The notes under the pieces were generated by a model that saw only the letters and a list, made by a program, of their open reading frames with translations, was not told the origin of the DNA and made no database searches. A stretch of 64,000 nucleotides of DNA from positions 1,347,364 to 1,411,363 of the forward strand of contig BFEA01000141.1 of assembly GCA_003427395.1 (NCBI GenBank), read 5' to 3'. This DNA is from Chara braunii. Its lineage: Eukaryota > Streptophyta > Charophyceae > Charales > Characeae. The stretch's first letter is position 1; every line of letters begins with the position of its first letter. Below are positions 46,790-58,023 of this stretch, piece after piece. Position numbers and translations under genes: made by a program.

Positions 46790-47245
46790 CTCTCTCTCTT
46801 TCTCTCTATCTCTCCCTCTCATCTCTTTTCTCTCTCCTCGTGTACCCAGGTGCTAATCTCTGAAGGTGGCCTCTTGATGCAGGTACCTCGAAGACGAAGC
46901 TTGGAGCCACGGCATCACGGGTAAGTCTCTTTCTGGCCTTCCCCGCGTCTCTCTCTCTGATCGCAGACGGCGCAGGCGTTCCTACTAGGTGAGTCACATT
47001 CTCTCTCTCTCTTTCTCTTCTCTCTCTCTTTCTCATCTCTCTCCCTTTCTCATCTTTCTCCCTTACCTCCGTCTTCAGCGTCATCATCGCCGTCAGTCGG
47101 TCTTCTTCGTCGTCGTCTGACCGTATGCTCAGGTACGTATTCTTCTCCTCCGCTCTCCTTCTCCTTCTTCTTCTGCTTCTCGTTCCTTCTTCCTCCTTCC
47201 TTCTTCTTCTTCTTCTTCTTCTTCTTCTTCTTCTTCTTCGTGCGC
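46790..47245. repeat. CT- and CTT-rich polypyrimidine tracts
   Basis: Several CTCT tracts and a (CTT)n run at about 47160-47240. Long polypyrimidine mirror-like tracts of this kind can adopt triplex structures; nothing coding is recognised. Confidence 0.75.
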
Positions 47246-47549
47246 TGCCTCCTCTTCTTTCGTGCACTTCCTCTGCACACCTCCTCCTCCTGTATTGTAC
47301 CTGGCCACAATGCCAGCCAGGTTCCGAAACAGAGAAAGCCGATCCCCCCCTCGCTCTCGTCCTTTCTTCCGGGAACGGTGTCGAGTGACCATGACAGACT
47401 GTTTTCGTCGCAGCTTTCGGCGCATCATCAGGAGGTCAAACCCTCCGACTTTTCAGCCGTGCTCTATGATCAGGTATGCGGCCTTCATTTCTTCCATAAG
47501 CCCACTGTCCCTCTCTCTCTCTTTCTCTCTCTCTCTCTCACACACACAC

Positions 47550-48142
47550 AAACGATAAAGCGTGGTCACACGCACGCGTGTTCTTAGTAGTGTATATTCT
47601 CGTGTTCTAACGGTATATTCATTCGGTTGTTTTGCCCATCCTACCGATGGAAGTTCTACGAAGTCCGTCGCGAGATCGGTGCACACTCATACTCGCACTC
47701 TTAGTACTAGCGTCTCCATGTCCTACCGGTAGATTCGCTCGACTTTGCCCTTCCTATCGATGTGAATGTTCCCTCTCCTTCGCCTTCTCTCCCTCTCTGT
47801 CTCTCTCACACACACACACATGTACACGTACGTGTAGTAGTGGGCTTTCGTCATCGTGGCGGAAGATTCGACCGATTTTGCCCATCCTTTCAATGGAAGC
47901 TGCGCGCGGCCAGCCGCGCCCTTGACTGATCGAGGTACACACACACACACACTCACACACAGTCCATCGATAGGGTGAGCAAAAACGGGATGAATCTTCT
48001 GCTGAAACGTGGCAATATGCACTGCCACTTTTTGATTTGTTCATTTTATCGATCTAAGTTGTGCGCGGTGAGTCGCAGGTAGGAGACTAGGCTATTAGCC
48101 AAGGTTGGAGACTTATAGTCTCTCTCTCTCTCTCTCTCTCTC

Positions 48143-48186
<44 letters not shown>

Positions 48187-48868
48187 CATCGATAGGATGA
48201 GCAAAACAGAATGAATCTTCCGCTGAAACGGGGAAATATACACTGGTACTTTTTATTTTGCTCGTTCTATCGATCCAAGCGCGCGCGGCGAGGAGACTTA
48301 TAGGCTCTCTTTCTCTCTCTCTTACTTTCTCTTTCTTCCTCTTCTTTCTCATCTTTCTTCTTCAAATCTGAGCGTGTGAGAGGTTATCAGTATGGATTCA
48401 GGCAGAGGTCGTGTTGGGCGCATCGCCCAGGATCTGATTCGACCTTTCTGGGACAGGCATTGATTGCACACTCGACACGGGACTATTTGACTTCGCTATT
48501 GATATCTTGGTCTACTCCCTCGCCTTCCCCCTCTTCGTCTCGTCCCTCCTCCATCTCTCATCCGCGGTATCTCCCCATGTATGCGTGCGAGGAAGGGACC
48601 TGTCTTCCATGGTTGCGGTCCCTCCTCCCTCTCTCTCCCACGCACATCCGAGCGTATCTGGCCATCTTCGCGGCTTCAATCAAGATGAAATAACAATCAG
48701 AGAAAACATTGGCCATATAGCAGTTGTGATGGCCGACACGATTGATTAGCGATCTTATAGCTACCTAGCCATATTCATGGGCTATAATCGCAATCATAAC
48801 TCAAAATAACAATAAGATAACGACAAAATAACGATAATAATATGAAAATAATAATAGGAATAAGAATA

Positions 48869-48913
<45 letters not shown>

Positions 48914-49210
48914 TATAATAAAAAGGATGTATACTGGCTATCTTTTCGGCCCTATGCAGTCAGCTAGGAGGAGTGCATTGCGTTCGGGCTGATTGCCCGG
49001 CCACTGTGATCAGGACTACCGACGAACAGGTAAGTGTTTCTCACGCTCCCCTCTCTCTCTCTCATTCACACACACACACACACACACAGGTGTGGTAATG
49101 AATATACCCATGTTTTAGCGGTAGATTCATTCTACTTATATATATATATTTATTTGTTTATTTATCTTTATTTATTTATTCTATTTTATTCATCCTATCG
49201 GTGTAACAGG
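47550..49210. repeat. short repeat family in both orientations beside CT/CA microsatellites
   Basis: Units contain GCGGTAGATTC..., TTTTGCCCATCC, TATCGATGGAAG. They occur direct near 47605-47660, 47730-47765, 47860-47900 and 49115-49210, and reversed as CCATCGATAGGRTGAGCAAAA followed by GATGAATCTTCYGC near 47964 and 48187. Two inverted pairs face each other: 47966-47984 with 48036-48053, and 48188-48206 with 48256-48274. Confidence 0.65.
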
Positions 49211-49928
49211 AGGTAAGTTGCAGGATCAGAGACTTACCTCTTCCTTCTCTTCCCGCCGTCGTCGTCGTTACCGTCATCTTCGGCAGCCCGTCGACGTCGT
49301 CAGCCCGTCGTCGTCGTCGCTACAATCAACTGACTCACTCGGTCAGGTAGGTACTTTCCCTCTTCTCCTCCTACTTCTTCTTCTTCCTCCTCCTTCTACT
49401 TCTCCCTCTACTTTCTCCTCTTCTTCTTCCTCTTATTATTCTTTGTGCACGCCTGTTTCTCCCTCGCGGCCGAGTCCATCCTCATGCGCACCTCCTAGGC
49501 TCCTCCTTTCACCGCGCGATTCCTTCCACCTTCGCAAGCATGATAGAGCTCAAGCTCGCCGTCGACCGCGCGCCCGTAGTCCACCGAGTCCCTGCACGCG
49601 CCCCTCCTCTCTCACTGCTCTACCTCGCCCCTTCTACCGAGGTTGCGAGCTAGTATCTAGCTGCCCTTCTCGACTTCGAGGCCGGGACTCGTGGGGTATC
49701 CGGCTGTTTTCGATGAATCTGTCACGGATATCGCAACAGATTCATCGAAACAACTATCTGCTGTAACTACGGGTTGAAAGAAAATAAATAAAAATAAAGT
49801 AATAAGTCGTTAAGGTAATAAGAATAAATAAAAGAAAACAAGAAGAAAATAAACGAATCTAACTGCTAACCCCCTCAGCCTGCCAAGTGGCGGGTCCCCG
49901 TTATAGCAGGGGTCACGTCTCAACTAAC
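49211..49928. other. noncoding, CT- and TCG-rich
   Basis: 49255-49320 is a GTCGTCGTC-rich patch, 49365-49440 a CTT/CTC-rich tract and 49780-49865 is A-rich. GAATCTGTCACGG and its neighbour GATTCATCGAAAC around 49710-49755 form an inverted pair (TTTCGATGAATCTGT / ACAGATTCATCGAAA). No gene is recognised. Confidence 0.5.
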
Positions 49929-49979
49929 CTACTGACTAATTCCTAATGTGGAGGTCGCGGGTTCAAGTCCCGGTCGTCT
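49929..49979 (+). other. tRNA 3'-half-like sequence
   Basis: AGGTCGCGGGTTCAAGTCCCGGTCG resembles the T-arm of a tRNA with a good box B (GGTTCAAGTCC). No matching acceptor 5' strand or D arm is found upstream, so it is a fragment or a chance match. Confidence 0.35.
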
Positions 49980-50017
49980 CAGACCTGGGCAAACGAAAGT
50001 AGAGCCCCCTTTTAAAG

Positions 50018-50102
50018 GGGGAGCTAGCTCAGAGGGCAGTGGGTCTTGATCCCCAGATCCCCCATATGTCAAACAGTGCTGAAACCTACTGAGCTAGCTC
50101 CC
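50018..50102 (-). ncRNA. tRNA-like module in the 10.9-kb LTR-like element
   Basis: On the minus strand a 14-bp perfect closing stem (GGGAGCTAGCTCAG / CTGAGCTAGCTCCC, 50089-50102 and 50019-50032) holds a canonical box A, TAGCTCAGTAGG. A box B-like GGATCAAGACC follows inside the loop. The design matches the module of LTR B (long closing stem that includes box A, then box B), although the sequences differ, and its strand agrees with the orientation inferred from the LTR ends. Confidence 0.55.
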
Positions 50103-51123
50103 ACTTTGGGTAGAAGGGGAGTAGCTCTACTATGTATAAAGTAGCATGGCTCATTCCAACCAGTGGCCTGAGCCCGTTCTAGCCTGTACGTGCGCGCACG
50201 CTTGCTGGTCCGCGCGTTTGCCTGCGTGCACGCCGGCTTGAGTGTGTGTGCGACCAGCAAGGGCACTTGGTGGACCGGTAGGCCCGAAGGGCCGATACTT
50301 AGCCGTGGCTGCGACATTGAGGGTCGCGGCAGGGTAAACACTCAGGTGTCGGAAAAGAGGTCCGTGACAGCTAAGAGCCGCGAAAAATACTCAAGTAAGA
50401 GGTGGGCCGGTACCACACCAAGTAGTGGTAGACGTGTGGGGAACCGATCGCCGAGCAGAAGAAGACAAAAGTTAGCACTTTTAGAGGCCCGGTACTGTTA
50501 GGTAGGCGGGTACTAGGTCAAGTAGTCTCAGTCTAGACGCCGTGCGGGCGATATCAGAACTTGCAATGGTGTCTCCCTCTGCATAGGGACGAAAGCACTG
50601 GTCGCTCGGGTAGTCATGCGGTCAGGAAGTCACCTCCCAAGGGGCGACTCCCTTTCTACCTACGGGAGACTGAGCTAGAGCCTCAACCTCGCTTATGATG
50701 CACTAGTAGGGATAAGGGTACCGCTCGAGCAAACGTCAACAATCGGGGTGGTACCTCAACCCCGATAATCATACACTAATAATTGCTTCAGTCGTACGAC
50801 CGGGGCGCGTATTAATTTATTATGACTGATGTACTGACGATTAAGTCTCAGCGTACATCGTAGATCTAATCGTCATAACATCAACCCTATCGACCCCTCA
50901 ACCTCTTCAGTCGAAGGGTATTACTGCAGATCCTAACCTTCACAGCGTGCGTCATAACAACGCGCGCGCATACTTAACGAAATTTTCTCACCGATTTTGC
51001 CCCGGCCTCAATGGTCGAGGAATTCGTTTCGAGTGTCACGCTCAAGCGTGCACACCCTTTCCATTCCAGACTGACTCCATCATGGTAGCCGACGCCGTCA
51101 CCGTGTCGAATGCAAAAGCATGG
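50103..51123. other. noncoding LTR-like sequence
   Basis: GC-moderate sequence with no motif-bearing ORF, between the tRNA-like module and the terminal palindrome of the nested element. Confidence 0.5.
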
Positions 51124-51156
51124 CCAAATACCCTTGTAAGGGTATTTGGTCCGACA
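51124..51156 (-). repeat. start of the nested LTR-like element: terminal palindrome and TGTCGG
   Basis: A perfect 26-bp palindrome (51124-51149: arms CCAAATACCCTT / AAGGGTATTTGG around GT) followed by TCCGACA, which is TGTCGGA on the minus strand. Confidence 0.8.
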
Positions 51157-51984
51157 CCGGTATCCTACCCATAGGCTACTCGGCGCCCGGGATGATGAGG
51201 CCCGTACACAGACTCCTATAGATCAATTGGGACTAGTCCTTCGCCCACGTGCCGCTTCGCGATATCAAAACCCCGAGTCTATTGACCGTGTCGCGCTCGT
51301 GGTCTCGCCGCCTGGCCAATAACTTTTTAGTGCGAGAATCGGCAGGTACTGCGCGCAAACTTACTATAAGATCGCGTGGACGCTGGACCTACACATACCA
51401 TCTCACTATGCAGCTCTACGTAAGTACCTGCAATGACGGCACATTATGTGGTGCTCATACCCAAATGGCCTATTCTGAGCCACGGGGTCATTTCCGACGC
51501 TCAAGCGTTGGATGAAGCGAGCGTTGAGGGGAGGTTTCCCTTTAGCATGCGCAAAGCCCACCTGAGGGCCTTTCCGCCTTCTGCACCCTGAGGTGTCCCG
51601 AAGGGTGCGGGGCAAGACGGCCCCTAGGGCAGGAAGGAGTTTGAAGCGGTGGTGAGTTGTTTGGCGCATCACCAGTGGCACGCTAACCCTTCCGCCCGGA
51701 ACTTTATCGTTCCACCAAGATAAATCGCAACAAGGAAAGGAAACAAGTCATTTTAACGCTTATCAGAGAAAAACCTCTTTGGTGTTAAGCTCGGGACCGG
51801 AGGTCACTCTGGGCGAGGACCATCGTATTCCAAGCTCAGGGCTAACGTCCGACCAAGAACTCTTCGAGAAAAGTAGCAGGGGTCATCCCCTCCCCTCTAT
51901 TCACCCCAACCCTCGATTGGGTCCTTAGTACGCGGGCACTTCAGGCCACGCTAATACCCCACGTAGGTACACATACATACATAC

Positions 51985-52028
<44 letters not shown>

Positions 52029-52108
52029 NNNNNNNNNNNNNNNNNNNNNNNNNNNNNNNNNNNNNNNNNNNNNNNNNNNNNNNNNNNNNNNNNNNNNNNN
52101 NNNNNNNN
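52029..52108. other. assembly gap (80 N) inside a TA microsatellite
   Basis: Flanked on both sides by TATATA, so the true tract length is unknown. The equivalent tract in the 3' LTR is about 68 bp. Confidence 0.98.
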
Positions 52109-52193
<85 letters not shown>

Positions 52194-53464
52194 ATAAATA
52201 TGTGACGACCACATCTCACAATCACCATGGGACTCCTCATAGCCATTTATATATGTGAGATCGCAGGCAGTCTGATCCAATAACTCGAGCCACAGTACAT
52301 ACCTGCAATCACATCCAAGGGTCAAGCAAAAATCTACACACTACACGGAGTCAACTCCAACCAATCTCCATACTCATACTCCTTGCTTTAGACATGCAAG
52401 CCCCAACCTCCATCCAACCAATCGTAATTAAATACTTAGTACCTTTGTTAAATGGCCATTCAATAAGAGTCCGGGTGAAAACCCTTAACAAACAAGAAGA
52501 TCATCAGGGCTAAAGTCTTTTAGGTCGACTATGGGGAGTGAGTAGGAATTGAGTCGTGGGTCGACGAATCGACAGCCGACATGTTATCTGTGATAACAGA
52601 TGATGATCCTTATAGGATCAAGCTGAACTAGTCAAATTCCTGAATTACATCGTTCAAACTAGCCTGTAATTCAAGACAGGTCAATGTCCAAGACTGAACC
52701 TGTAAGTCCTATGTGAACTATCTTCTATATGGTGGTCCCATTTAACCTTCTGGGAGCCAACTAGGTCTAAGCCTAGTCCTAAGTTAGGGTTCAAAGAAAA
52801 GGTAGACCATTGGCTGAGTTTCCCCTATACAGAGTGGCCTGCCAACTCTGCCGTCTGTCAGAATATAATCTAACTCCTCTAAACTGAGGAAGTTCCGGCA
52901 GCGCTTCCCGTAGGAAAAATGTCTTTCCAGAATTTATATAAGCCTGAATATAAAAACAGGAATAGTCTTTGACTTTCTAAAGTCCAATTTTGTCTAACTT
53001 CCTGAATTAGTAAAAATTTGGGCAGCACCCCCTTTAGAAAGAGAGACTTCCCAGATTCTTACTAAGCCATATATGATTCAGAACAGTTGAACTTTTTGAA
53101 AAGTCAGAGATTTGTCTAACTCCTTGGATTTGCAGAAATTTCGGCAGCTCTTCCCGTAGGAAAAGTGGCTTATCAAGATTTATACAAGCCCAAGTATAAG
53201 AAAAGATCTCAGATAAATGCAGAAATCGAACTAAGCAAAAAAAGCTATCACAGACAATACATAAATTGAATCTAGCTCCTATAGCTCTAGCACATGGCGA
53301 GCCACTACAATAACTACCTATCAACTCAAACTCAGGCTAGGTAGTGATGCCACTAAGTCACATGCAAGCCAAACCACAAGGGTAAGTACTCTCACCATCC
53401 CCAAGTTGTTTCGACATACATTCGTTCATAGTCTTTCAATTATTTAACCCTTTACACCCTGGTC

Positions 53465-54303
53465 ACATAGGACATTGACACCATTCGTCTTAGAAAAATG
53501 TAAACCCTTTGCCTTAGTTATACACGAACAAGTTGCACAACTACTTTTCTCTTCATTGGGCATATGATTAAGCCATTCATCTTAGAAACCATGCTTAGTC
53601 ACCTTGAACTGTTTAAATAACCAAGTTATATATATCTTTCTGCACCTTAGTCTTCAAAAGGAGGGCGTAGGGCTGGGCCATTCATCTTAGAAACAATGCC
53701 CAACCTGCCCTGGTTACCTTCAGTTATAGCTCTTGATTATACTCTCTTCGCTTGTGATAAGGCTATAGTCAGGCCATTCGTCTTAGAAACAATGCCTGAC
53801 TTGCCTTGTTCGCATATAAGTACATATATATATAACATTATAGATAATCATATTCCTCTGTTCTCATTATAGTCCTGTGGCCTCAGACTTAGACCATTCG
53901 TCTTAGAAACAATGTCTAGTCCTTTGGCCTTAACCCTCCCTCATAATAAAACAACCAAGGAGAGATAAGTCATTCGTCTTAGAAACAATGCTCTACTCTC
54001 CTTTTCTCATCACATAATAAAAGCAAAGTACCCTGGGTCTGACCCAGAGACTGTTCAGAAACCACCCAGGTAAAAAAGCGGTCAGACCATTCATCTTAGA
54101 AACAATGTCTGGCCCTCAAAAGTCAAGCAAACAATACCCCTCAGAAATAAGTAGCCAGACCATTCATCTTAGAAACAATGTCTGACATAATTAAAGAAAC
54201 ACAACAACCAAGCCATTCATCTTGGAAACAATGCTTGGTTCTTCAGAAAACAAAACAAAACACAGCAGTCAGGCCATTCATCTTAGAAACAATGCTTGAT
54301 CCT
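53465..54303 (+). repeat. hairpin array with constant loop and covarying stems (5' LTR copy)
   Basis: Same ten units as at 22811-23655. The first unit here is altered (ACACCATTCGTCTTAGAAAAATG) and no longer pairs as well. The other units keep both loop and arms. Confidence 0.85.
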
Positions 54304-57300
54304 ATAAGACCCATTCAATCGCAAGCAAAACCGTCTTCCTCCCAACCTTCCCCCTGATGCATCCCTTTGTGACAATCTGCTTTCAGACAATCAAGAAACT
54401 GAGACTGCCATTATACAAACATTCCTTTAGTTGGTCTGATTTGTGTCCTGAAAGTCAACTCAAAGTCAAAGTAAGGGTGGCATACAATGCAGTTAGCCAA
54501 TACATAGGGAGAGGTATAGATAGGGGTTAGACTGGGTTTATAAAGGAAATAACGATAACCTCTGAGTTTCCTGCCTCCAGAACTCCTCTTGAGTTCCGGC
54601 AGGGCTCCCGCAATCGGTGGGGCAACCTCCCATAGAGGCCTTGGCGCGGATTATGGGTTGCAATCCCGCCTGCCGCCCTTCTCTCCAAACCAATAGACTA
54701 GACTGAGAGTGAGAAGGGCAGAGGAAGATAGATTAAGACTCTCAGATACAGGAAGGGTGCACTCAGACTCGCATGAGAGGGCCCTGAAGTCTTCAGCGCC
54801 TGAGGGCCCCGCAATGATGACCAAGTGTAGCAGCTTGGTCAACTTTCCAAGTCAAACAGCAGAACCAGCCTCTCCTGACAGATTCCCAAGTCGCAGCGGT
54901 AGTCCCCCCCTTCTGCGTGCCCACTTCTCCAAGCCCCTGCGACAACAGCCTTCCTTTCGGCTTAACTGCAGTCACTCACCACTACGCAACTATACTCTGA
55001 GAACTGTGGCAGTCCATAGTGGTCTGTCGTATTGCGCAATTGCACGTAGTTTGTGCACAGTCCACAGGCGTAGCCGCAACACGCAGCAGCAGTCGGCAGT
55101 TGGCGACAACGATTCGCAGCCGTCCGCAGTTGGCCTCAGCCTGCGCGCAGCCAAGCAGGCGCAACAGCCTTTCCCAGCAATCAAAACACCACTTAGTACC
55201 CAGAGAAGCTCAGAGTGNACAATGACATAGTATAGNAAGACTGCNCATACAGCAACCGCCTTCGTAGTAGACACTATGCGTTCGATAACTTGGTGCTGCT
55301 CCGCAACCACAGTAGTATGAAGTAAGCACAGCAGGCAGTGCCAATACAACCACAGTCTTATGCACAGTCAAGAGAGGCAGTAAGCGTGCACAGTCAACAA
55401 CAGCCGCAACCTTTCGCGCACAGTCAATAGGAGCGGCAACCATACACAACTAATACCGTCGTCCCAACCACAGCACGGTAACCTATAGTAATTGCGGCGA
55501 TTTATAGTATCAGGAACTCGGATGCTGTAGACAGTGAAGCAACCTGCAGTCAACAACTTACGAAGCAGTCTCGTTGGCCACTGGTCGACGCAGCGGAAGG
55601 GCACCCGCCCTTGGCCTACCGTAACAGCCCCCGTTCTGGACCCAATCCGCAACCTCCAACCTTCAGTAACACATTCCGCAGAACCCAAACCGTATCTGTA
55701 GTCAGCGGTACTGTCGGTGGAAGCGTTCTGCTGTAGTCGAAGGCAGTTGGCAATGACTGTCCCCCAGTGTTCCCCAACACAGCCACCCTGTGGCCAGCGC
55801 TCAGTAGTATCAGCCACTCCTGAACCCATAGTATCGGGCTGAGACGGCACCGATAACTCTGCCTCGTCTAGCAGAATCCCAGTATTCCGGGTGAGTAATC
55901 ACCACTGCAGCCCAGAGGCGAGACCCTTCAGTGGAGCTAGCCTCAACCAGAAAGGTAATAATAGTCATGCGGAAACCTGCACCAGAGCGCATAATGGTCA
56001 GAAGGCGGTACTCTCAGCAGACATCCCGAATGGGCAGCGATCCTGATGGAGCACTGGGATGACAACAACGTTTATCGTGACTTCACGCCAACCAGATCCT
56101 GAACTCCTGTGGGTATCCGCGCAATGCTCATCCGACAACGGGTAGAGGTAGACCACTTCTAACTTCAATAGGAGAATAGAATCGAACCCACCGCAAAACC
56201 CCCCAAATACGTGAAGCCTCGAACTCATTCGTCCTTCGGGCGCGGCCTACGATGCGGACTCCAGGCGAACTACTAACTCGTAATTGACAACCGAAGCTGC
56301 CATACTATTCGCCATACCTCAAACTTCGGACGAACCCGTTCCCTCTCTCAAGCTCAAAACAAATCGAGCGAGAACTCCGTTCTCCCGTGTGCCATACCCG
56401 CCTTCGCAACACCTCCACCCACCGGCTTCCCTGCTAACTCCATGTTTTACTATCCTAACAGTAAGTCTAACTTCGCTACGGCATTCGCCCTACCCAGAAA
56501 CCCCGAACCAGACCTCTCTCCTCTCAAACCCGATTAGGAAGGAACGAAGTATCTGTTCTGCCCCTCCCGCCATAGCCCGAGAGGCACTCGGCACACATCG
56601 CTTTTACTCTAACTCCTAACCTTCTAATCCATCACCGAGGCTAACATCGAGATCACTCGCCTCTTCCTTCGCTTCAACCCGCAAAAACGAGCGTGTAATG
56701 ACTCCTACCCCCTGCCTTCCGCGCTCGTCGCCTTCGTCATCCCTGCCATCTTACCCGTGAATGCACCTGGCGCAAAAACGCATCCAGGTACCTCTGCACT
56801 TCACCACCACTTTCGGTCTCCCAACCCGACCTCTCTTTTGACATTCCACTCTCTCCCCGCACCCGCCTTAAGTCCTTAACTCCACTTCCTTCGCGCTGTC
56901 GTCTTCACTGTTGAAAGTACCCGGCAGAATATCGCGCCACGATTCATTCACCCTGCCATCACTGCTGCTTCCCGTCTCGACCTGCGAAGGGATCCAGCTG
57001 TGAACCGCGTCCGGGCGCCTCTCCCCTCTTGTCCACCGCAACCCCGACTCATTGCAGACCACCTTGCATAACGCGCTCCAGGCAGCGCTTCCGCACGGTT
57101 TACACGGGAATGACTGACTGGCTGGGCGCTGCCGCTAGCTTTATACTTCTGGGCTCGCTGGTCCGCCCCATGCCCAGTGGGCGTCCCAGAGGCTTTGACC
57201 GCGGCTACACCCTCGCTAGTGCTAGCTGCCCCACTGCCCTTGTGCCCCGGCCCACTTCAGCCGGCACGCCAGACTCCGAAAGTGGTGGAAAAGTAAGCTC

Positions 57301-58019
57301 TGCTAAAGAAAAAAAAAAAAAAAAAAAAAAAAAACTACAGAGGCGGATAATTAAGGGAATAGGGGGCAGCCGGCACCTGGTCGGTCCTGTGCTTCGTGCC
57401 CATCATCGCACCCTCCAGCAAAAGCTGAGGGGGATAGCCCTGACGGCCTTCCACCCCTCGGCGTTCTCCTCGCCGCTCCGCTGCTCCCGCTCCGCTGCCT
57501 ACCAGCCTCGATCCCCGAACCTTCGTAGCAGCAACCCGACGCCGTAACCTATAGGGATAAGCCCAAGCCTGGAACCAGCAGACGCCGGATCCTATATAAG
57601 GTGGTATGGTCCCGCTCTTAACGCTGAGGGAAAAGCCTGGGACCTCGCCCTTATCTATAACCAAGCGTGCGGCGGCCGGATATCCACGTCGGCCTCCTCA
57701 ACCATGTCGTGGCCGCTTCTGCATTCCATCCGTCTCATCGGCCTGCCGCCAGTCAAGCGCAGTGAACGGGGTCAGCCTATTAGTCCTTGGCCTAATCAGA
57801 AATACAAAAATCAGGCTAGATATCTATGTCGACAATACGGTCAAAAGGGGGAAAAATCACCCGCGCTTCTTAAAGTTGCGCGCCCACCCAACCTACCTAC
57901 TTAGGTAGCTCTCGACCCATACGCAGGTAGCCGTTTGAACCCACAGGCCTGGACCATCGGCCCTACTGTCATTTGCAAAAACCGGGGCGGATACCATTGC
58001 AAGGGTATCCGCGCCGACA

Positions 58020-58023
58020 ACGT
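58020..58023. other. target-site duplication ACGT, right copy
   Basis: Directly follows the CA terminus at 58019 and matches 19639-19642. Confidence 0.8.

Larger units (their letters stand above)
40296..51156 (-). mobile_element. 10.86-kb noncoding solo-LTR-like element nested in the gypsy 5' LTR
   Basis: TG...CA ends and a 4-bp CCGG duplication define it. On the minus strand it starts TGTCGGACC with a perfect palindrome and ends ...CGCGACA. Its last 400 bp hold the same core module as the gypsy and B LTRs, and its interior has a tRNA-like module, hairpin arrays and a TA tract in the same relative order as the gypsy LTR. I see no gag, pol, PBS or terminal direct repeat. I therefore read it as a solo LTR of an unseen relative, unusually long and swollen by microsatellites (42.7-49.2 kb). 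A large noncoding element with undetected ends is the alternative. Confidence 0.65.
19643..58019 (-). mobile_element. Ty3/gypsy LTR retrotransposon with giant LTRs, nested in element B
   Basis: TG...CA termini at 19643 and 58019 are flanked by the 4-bp duplication ACGT. On the minus strand the order is: 5' LTR (58019-51161 continued at 40295-39264, split by a nested element), tRNA-Asp-type PBS, gag-protease, RT, RNase H, integrase, extra gag-like ORF, 3' noncoding region, 3' LTR (27362-19643). The LTRs are about 7.89 and 7.72 kb, and the element without the nested insertion is about 27.5 kb. The gene order with RT before integrase is that of Ty3/gypsy. All ORFs are broken, so it is no longer autonomous, yet the LTRs remain very similar. 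Confidence 0.88.
51161..58019 (-). repeat. gypsy 5' LTR, proximal part
   Basis: Matches 20663-27362 along its whole length with scattered substitutions and small indels. The minus strand starts TGTCGGCGCGG at 58019. It ends at 51161 against the nested element and continues at 40295. It contains the second copy of the hairpin array and an 80-N gap in the TA tract. No coding gene is seen. Confidence 0.88.

Noticed and set aside
49929-49979. Functional tRNA gene
   Set aside because: Only the T-arm region is convincing; acceptor and D arms do not form.
57029-57547. 172-residue open frame near the gypsy LTR start
   Set aside because: The homologous stretch in the other LTR (about 26384-26900) is broken by stops and indels, and the frame crosses a poly-A tract.
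20663-58019. Two independent copies of a 6.8-kb noncoding transposon, or a segmental duplication
   Set aside because: The left 1-kb parts (19643-20662 and 39264-40295) join exactly to these copies once the CCGG-flanked insertion is removed, and the outer ends share ACGT duplications and a PBS at the proper place, so they are LTRs of one element.
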